A DNA stretch of 64,000 nucleotides from Trichuris trichiura (Eukaryota; Nematoda; Enoplea; Trichinellida; Trichuridae), in contig JBAJFE010000020.1 in the NCBI GenBank assembly GCA_037903355.1, forward strand, positions 248,001 to 312,000, in the 5' to 3' direction. Positions 59,730 through 64,000 of the stretch are shown here, one piece after another. Position 1 is the first letter of the stretch. Each line of letters starts with the position of its first letter. Made by a program: the position numbers and the translations under genes. The notes beneath the pieces were generated by a model. It saw only the letters and a list, made by a program, of their open reading frames with translations. It was not told the origin of the DNA and ran no database searches.

Positions 59730-61022
59730 TTACTCCGATGTTAGGGTATTTATAGGTACTAAGGGGGCGCCAGTCGGTATGGAACAACAACCCGTTTTAC
59801 TGATAACAGATGTCCATATCGAGCTGACCTCTACCCCCTTGTCACGGTTAATGGACACATTGGACATGTTATTGCGAATGAACAGGGACTCCTTTATTTG
59901 CCTAAGGCGAAAATGGCTCTCGCGGCAAACGATGGACGGGTGCAGGTCACGTGAACATTGAGAGGAATGCTCAGCAACCGCGGAGGTGTTCTTCGCTCTT
60001 TCCATGGCTTGTAACGGCGGAATAGTTCTGGGACGTCCCCGACGTAACCTGTATATTCCATGTAGTTTCTCTTCCGCGGATCGGTAACTCTTGAGCGCGT
60101 TCATGTGTTCTTTAAATCTGTCAAATAGGGTGTTGCCCGTTTCTCCTATGTAGGAGGCGTTGCAATCACAATTAATCACATAAACGACGCCAGGTCTCTG
60201 TTCGAATGGGACCTTGATCTTATCGTTCCGTACTAAGGAACGAAGGTTGGGGGAAGACTTGAAGAAAATGCGGAAGCCGTACTGGCGACCCAAACGTTGC
60301 AAGTGTTCCCCCAGGCCTACGTAGTACGGAACGGTGAGGACAGGAAGACGATCCCTTTCACTATTTGAGGAGGAATCGGTCGGGTTCAACCTTCGCGCTA
60401 TGGTGGAGGAGACGAAGGTTTTTGGGTATCCATTTTTCTCCAACGTCATTGCAATGTGGTGTAACTCAGAATTCAGGAATTCTGGATCACAGATTGCGAT
60501 GGCGCGGTCCACCATCCCTGTCACTATACCCCTCTTTACTGACATGGGGTGGTGTGAGGAGAAATGCAGGTATCTGCCCGAATGTGTTGGTTTCCTATAT
60601 ACTGTTGTCTTTAAAGACGTGGCACTTCGGTGAACCAACACATCAAGGAAGGGAAGTTTCCTGCCTACTTCCCTTTCAATTGTAAAGGAAATTTTTCCTG
60701 GGAAGATCGAGTTCAGGTGTTTCAAAAGAGCTTCTTCCTCTCCTTTTTTAACAATAGCAAAAATGTCATCTACATAGCGTTTAAACAGGCGGGGAGTGTA
60801 ATGGTTGTCTGGACTTTCGAAGGCAAGTTCCTCTAAGTGTTCCATGAACAATTCAGCGAGGACCGGGGAAAGCGGACTGCCCATTGGTGCCCCCTCGTTC
60901 TGTCGGAAGAAGCTTTCTTGAAATCTGAAGTAATTCCCTTCACACATACAGAACGAGACTAACTGTACTATTTGACAAGGCAACAGTTTTGTTCTCTCAC
61001 TTAAGCTGCTGTCCCCGTCCAA
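59730..61022 (-). CDS. PLE reverse transcriptase-GIY-YIG protein, left arm (5'-truncated, frame intact)
   Basis: 430 codons with no stop. RT motif B region FRQNEGAPMGSPLSPVLAELF, catalytic RLFKRYVDDIFAIV, LPFLDVLVHR, the PLE thumb motif FFKSSPNLRSLVRNDK, then the endonuclease GVVYVINCDCNASYIGETG and FDRFKEHMNAL. The N-terminal third of the RT including motif A (first catalytic Asp) is not in this arm, so it is not autonomous as it stands. The initiator methionine is only the first in the arm. Related to but clearly different from the family A protein. Confidence 0.85.
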   Translation of the reverse strand: MDGDSSLSERTKLLPCQIVQLVSFCMCEGNYFRFQESFFRQNEGAPMGSPLSPVLAELFMEHLEELAFESPDNHYTPRLFKRYVDDIFAIVKKGEEEALLKHLNSIFPGKISFTIEREVGRKLPFLDVLVHRSATSLKTTVYRKPTHSGRYLHFSSHHPMSVKRGIVTGMVDRAIAICDPEFLNSELHHIAMTLEKNGYPKTFVSSTIARRLNPTDSSSNSERDRLPVLTVPYYVGLGEHLQRLGRQYGFRIFFKSSPNLRSLVRNDKIKVPFEQRPGVVYVINCDCNASYIGETGNTLFDRFKEHMNALKSYRSAEEKLHGIYRLRRGRPRTIPPLQAMERAKNTSAVAEHSSQCSRDLHPSIVCRESHFRLRQIKESLFIRNNMSNVSINRDKGVEVSSIWTSVISKTGCCSIPTGAPLVPINTLTSE

Positions 61023-61075
61023 TAGGGTTTGTAGTCTGTTGAGGGTGTGTGAAATGGGGATGCTGGTGAAGAGAA

Positions 61076-62455
61076 ATGATCAAAGGTATCATCCAACCGT
61101 TGACCGGAGGAATGGACTCTCACGTAACCAACCACTCAGACTTCTGCACTTCCCTACGCTCGTACCACGTCTCAAAATCAGACTTTCTGGTAAGTTACGA
61201 TGTGAAGGATCTCTTCACCAGCATTCCCATTTCACACACCCTCAACAGACTACAAACCCTATTGAACAATGACAGCAGCTTAAGTGAGAGAACTAAGCTG
61301 TTTCCTTGTCAAATAGTAAAGTTAGTCTCGTTTGTATGTGTGAAGGGAACTACTTCAGGTTTCAAGAAAGCTTCTTCCGACAGAACGAGGGAGCACCAAT
61401 GGGCAGTCCACTTTCTCCGGTCCTCGCTGAGTTGTCATGGAGCACCTAGAGGAAATTGCCTTCGAAAGTTCGGACAACCATTGCACTCCCCGTCTGTTCA
61501 AGCGCTATGTAGATGATATTTTTGCTATTGTTAAAAAAGGACAGGAGGAAGCTCTTTTGAAACACCTGAACTCGATCTTCCCAGGAAAAATTTCCTTTAC
61601 AATTGAAAGGGAAGTAGGCAGGAAACTTCCCTTCCTGGATGTGTTGGTTCACCGAAATGCCACGTCTTTAAAGACAACAGTATATAGGAAACCAACGCAT
61701 TCGGACAGATACCTGCATTTCTCCTCACACCACCCCATGTCAGTAAAGAGGGGCATAGTGACAGGGATGGTGGACCGCGCCATCGCAATCTGTGATCCAG
61801 AATTCCTGAATTCTGAGTTACACCACATTGCAACGACGTTGGAGAAAAATGGCTACCCCAAAACCTTCGTCTCCTCCACCATAGCGCGAAGGTTGAACCC
61901 GACCGATTCCTCCTCAAATAGTGAAAGGGATCGTCTTCCTGTCCTCACCATTCCCGTACTACGTCGGCCTGGGGGAACACTTGCAACGTCTGGGTCGCCA
62001 GTACGGCTTCCGCATTTTCTTCAAGTCTTCCCCCAACCTTCGTTCCTTAGTGCGGAACGATAAGATCAAGGTCCCATTCGAACAGAGACCTGGCGTCGTT
62101 TATGTGATTAATTGTGATTGCAACGCCTCCTACATAGGAGAAACGGGCAATACGTTATTTGACAGATTTAAAGAACACATGAATGCGCTCAAGAGTTACC
62201 GATCCGCGGAAGATGAACTGCATGGAATATACAGGATACGTCGGGGACGTCCTAGAACTATTCCGCCTTTACAAGCCATGGAAAAAGCGAAGAACACCTC
62301 CGCGGTTGCTGAGCATTCCTCTCAATGTTCACGTGACCTGCACCCGTCCATCATTTGCCGCGAGAGCCATTTTCGCCTTAGGCAAATAAAGGAGTCCCTG
62401 TTCATTCGCAATAACGTCCAATGTGTCCATTAACCGTGACAAGGGGGTAGAGGTC
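61076..62455 (+). pseudogene. PLE reverse transcriptase-GIY-YIG protein, right arm (frameshifted)
   Basis: Starts further upstream than the left arm: IIQPLTGGMDSHVTNHSD and the motif A sequence SYDVKDLFTSIPI (first catalytic Asp). Frameshifts occur near 61340-61380, 61435 and 61950, so RT, thumb and GIY-YIG (SYIGETGNTL) are spread over three frames; another break near 62420 follows FIRNN. Compared with the intact left arm these are small indels. Nonfunctional. Confidence 0.85.
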
Positions 62456-62571
62456 AGCTCGATATGGACATCTGTTATCAGTAAAACGGGTTGTTGTTCC
62501 ATACCGACTGGCGCCCCCTTAGTACCTATAAATACCCTAACATCGGAGTAAAAGTACCATTACCACCATCG

Positions 62572-62605
62572 CTGACGACGGGACAAGGTTAGTCCCGAAA
62601 GCTCC
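62572..62605 (+). ncRNA. Hammerhead-like motif, element C right arm
   Basis: CTGACGA, GGGAC/GTCCC stem with loop AAGGTTA, GAAAGCTCCG; identical to the left-arm copy. Confidence 0.6.
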
Positions 62606-62892
62606 GAAACTGTTAAGAATTGTTCTGTATTTTTCCTTAATAATTGCTCATCCATCCGTTGGTAGGGCATTTGCTTCGGTTTAATTTCAGAACCCATCAA
62701 CGGGCAAGAACACATACCGTATGAAGTAGTGATGACGAACTACTGGTTCCAAAAATTAAAATAAAGTATCCTATTTCAGCATTAATGTTGGCAGATTATT
62801 ACAAGCACGGTTTTATTGTGGAACCGAAAAACTGTTTTTTGTGCTTAACAGTTTCTTCCCATTGGCTGCATAAGCAATGTCTGCATACCTAA

Positions 62893-63192
62893 CTAACGTA
62901 TGAACGATGCTGATTACTAATTCAACATGGCTTAATGTACAAAGCTTCAGAATAGACTCCATTAATCATCGGCACGCTGATATCTACCACAGAATCTTAT
63001 TGTTGTTTGAAATGACCTGTAGCAAATGATCAAATAAAGAGATAACTTTACACTACTTGTATGCACGACTTGCAAATTTTTTCGTTTACTTTGCTTTGGC
63101 TTTTTTCAAATAAACGATTGACTGTTTTCCTTCTTAGGACTCAGTTTCCTCTCACAATGTTCTCCTGATTGTTCGTCAGAAACTCTCGGAGG
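62893..63192. other. Intergenic/5' region of PDE12-like gene
   Basis: Contains a strong acceptor TTTTCCTTCTTAG at about 63125-63137, 55 nt upstream of the start codon: a 5'-UTR intron end or trans-splice site. Confidence 0.5.
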
Positions 63193-64000
63193 ATGGCAAT
63201 GACGTTACCATCATCAACTGCTGCGGCCGCACAAACCGATCAGGAGCGTATTCGCCTCATGAAGCAACTAAACGCCGAACTGTTAGACCAGTCAGTACTT
63301 TACGTACTCGAAACTGAAGACAAGCTAAAACTGTTGCTGCCCTTTGCTACTGGTGTGGACAAGACGGAACTTGTATTTATGAGGGAACGCAAGGCGCTTG
63401 CAACAGACACTATCACTCGTATGGTGATTAAGATAAACCATCTCAAAAAGCCAAAACGCAAGCAACTGCGCAAAAAGCAGACCCTTTCATGTAACGAGTT
63501 TAATGACTGTGTTGAATCACAATTGACCGTTAAAGATGTAGTTGTGAGAGATAGTGTTGGCAATATTGTCGATTCCTTTAGTTGGAGCACTGAAGATTTG
63601 TTTTTTCATTCAAAGGGTTACTCTATGACCATTGGTGAGCAGGTCTACCGAATCGTAAGCGAAATGCCAACGGTAACGAAACTCAAAGTCGAATGTGACT
63701 TAATGGTTGGTCTTAGTGCATATCCAATTTTTTCCGTCCGTAATGGAAGTAGGAATGATTGCCAATTTTACTGGTACGTAAAGGAGATGAATGAGACAGA
63801 AAATGGTAGCTCGACTTGTCCAAGCAAACAGTTGGAGTTGGAACGGTTGGTTCTTCCTGGCTGGACCCTTCGTAGCAAATCTTGCGTGTTTGTTCCGAAG
63901 GTAGAAGATGTTGGCAAAGAGGTATGTTTAGTCTGTTTCCCAAATGGATCTGCGGGTGTCGGCCTTCCAAGAGCTTATTTGTGCGGGCGGCCTGTCGGGC
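63193..64000 (+). CDS. PDE12: PDE12-like 2'-phosphodiesterase, N-terminal part
   Basis: Open from ATG 63193 to the window end (269 codons, incomplete). The order of segments matches the N-terminal region of vertebrate PDE12, ahead of its endonuclease/exonuclease/phosphatase domain: RKALATDTITRMVIKINHLKKPKRK; then SMTIGEQVYRIVSEMPTVTK; LMVGLSAYPIFSVRNG; CQFYWYVKEMNETENG; SCVFVPKVEDVGKEVCLVC. The catalytic domain is outside the window. PDE12 is a mitochondrial enzyme that removes poly(A) from mitochondrial transcripts and degrades 2',5'-oligoadenylate. An upstream TGA in frame at 63166 supports this start. A GT at 63922 was considered as a donor, but homology continues through it. Confidence 0.72.
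   Translation, partial: MAMTLPSSTAAAAQTDQERIRLMKQLNAELLDQSVLYVLETEDKLKLLLPFATGVDKTELVFMRERKALATDTITRMVIKINHLKKPKRKQLRKKQTLSCNEFNDCVESQLTVKDVVVRDSVGNIVDSFSWSTEDLFFHSKGYSMTIGEQVYRIVSEMPTVTKLKVECDLMVGLSAYPIFSVRNGSRNDCQFYWYVKEMNETENGSSTCPSKQLELERLVLPGWTLRSKSCVFVPKVEDVGKEVCLVCFPNGSAGVGLPRAYLCGRPVG

Larger units (their letters stand above)
59509..62735. mobile_element. Large fold-back Penelope-like element (family C)
   Basis: Left arm 59546-61073 and right arm 61211-62735 are inverted copies of about 1.5 kb around a 137-bp spacer that continues the right-hand copy upstream (RT motif A region). A 37-nt one-sided tail (59509-59545) lies outside the left arm. Target duplication CGAACTACTGGTT at 59496-59508 and 62736-62748, perfect. 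Hammerhead-like cores lie about 135 bp inside each outer end. Confidence 0.92.
59439..62892 (+). pseudogene. Exon-like open frame interrupted by a PLE
   Basis: After a CCCTTTTTATAG acceptor the plus-strand frame reads IKKPRPELMPFRLFNGNN up to the PLE target at 59508; past the element, the sequence from 62749 continues the same frame (PISALMLADYYKHGFIVEP) to a TAA at 62890. The two sides are in phase when the element and one target copy are ignored, which suggests a coding exon was hit. The protein is not recognised and no other exons were tied to it. Confidence 0.35.

Noticed and set aside
60334..60836. Open frames antisense to the PLE in both arms (60334-60836; 61917-61446)
   Set aside because: Mirror-image shadows of the RT coding strand; no independent motif.
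1..64000. CRISPR arrays, bacterial operons or phage genes
   Set aside because: No spaced short direct repeats; the window is plainly eukaryotic with spliceosomal introns.

Overview
This window is eukaryotic, almost certainly animal. Genes have GT-AG introns of about 49-64 nt, there are no bacterial operons or Shine-Dalgarno sites, and the recognisable cellular genes are metazoan (UQCRH/complex III hinge protein, PDE12-like 2'-phosphodiesterase, decayed WDR33 and phosphoglucomutase-1 pieces). Very short introns, polypyrimidine-TAG acceptors just upstream of start codons (possible trans-splice sites) and many Penelope-like, Tigger/pogo, hAT and Copia elements suggest a nematode, perhaps a whipworm-like enoplean. 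That placement is inference.

The left 26 kb is a segmental-duplication array. Three units (R1 about 149-7590, R2 about 13009-19960, R3 about 20250-25960) align to one another with indels. Each carries, on the minus strand, (A) a three-exon gene for a short secreted precursor: signal peptide, acidic prosegment, Lys-Arg site, then a strongly cationic, cecropin-like C-terminal peptide; and (B) a second unrecognised gene whose last two exons keep their frame in R1 but are damaged in R2 and R3. A fourth, diverged A-type gene lies at 38.7-39.2 kb. I read this as a cationic (antimicrobial-like) peptide family expanded by tandem duplication. Between R1 and R2 lie decayed WDR33 and PGM1 exons and an hAT transposase remnant.

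26-35 kb is mostly unannotatable spacer holding an intact two-exon UQCRH gene and a non-autonomous hAT-like element. 35.6-38 kb is a fold-back Penelope-like element (PLE). 40.8-41.6 kb is a smaller fold-back with the same architecture. 42.1-45.3 kb is a nested Tigger/pogo complex, interrupted by a decayed Copia element (45.3-49.8 kb) with LTRs of only about 110 bp. 49.8-56.1 kb is a direct repeat pair (D1/D2) around a complete but inactivated hAT element, with a solo LTR inside D2. 59.5-62.7 kb is the largest fold-back PLE, inserted in what looks like a coding exon, and the window ends in the N-terminal part of a PDE12-like gene.

The most striking features are the peptide-gene family and the fold-back PLE-like elements. 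Five elements have two outward-facing arms, each ending in a hammerhead-ribozyme-like core (CTGANGA, stem II, GAAA) whose stem II co-varies between families. The four complete ones share a 35-37 nt one-sided tail and 12-14 bp target-site duplications. Several insertions (PLE, hAT MITE, solo LTR) can be read against an empty site preserved in a paralogous repeat copy.
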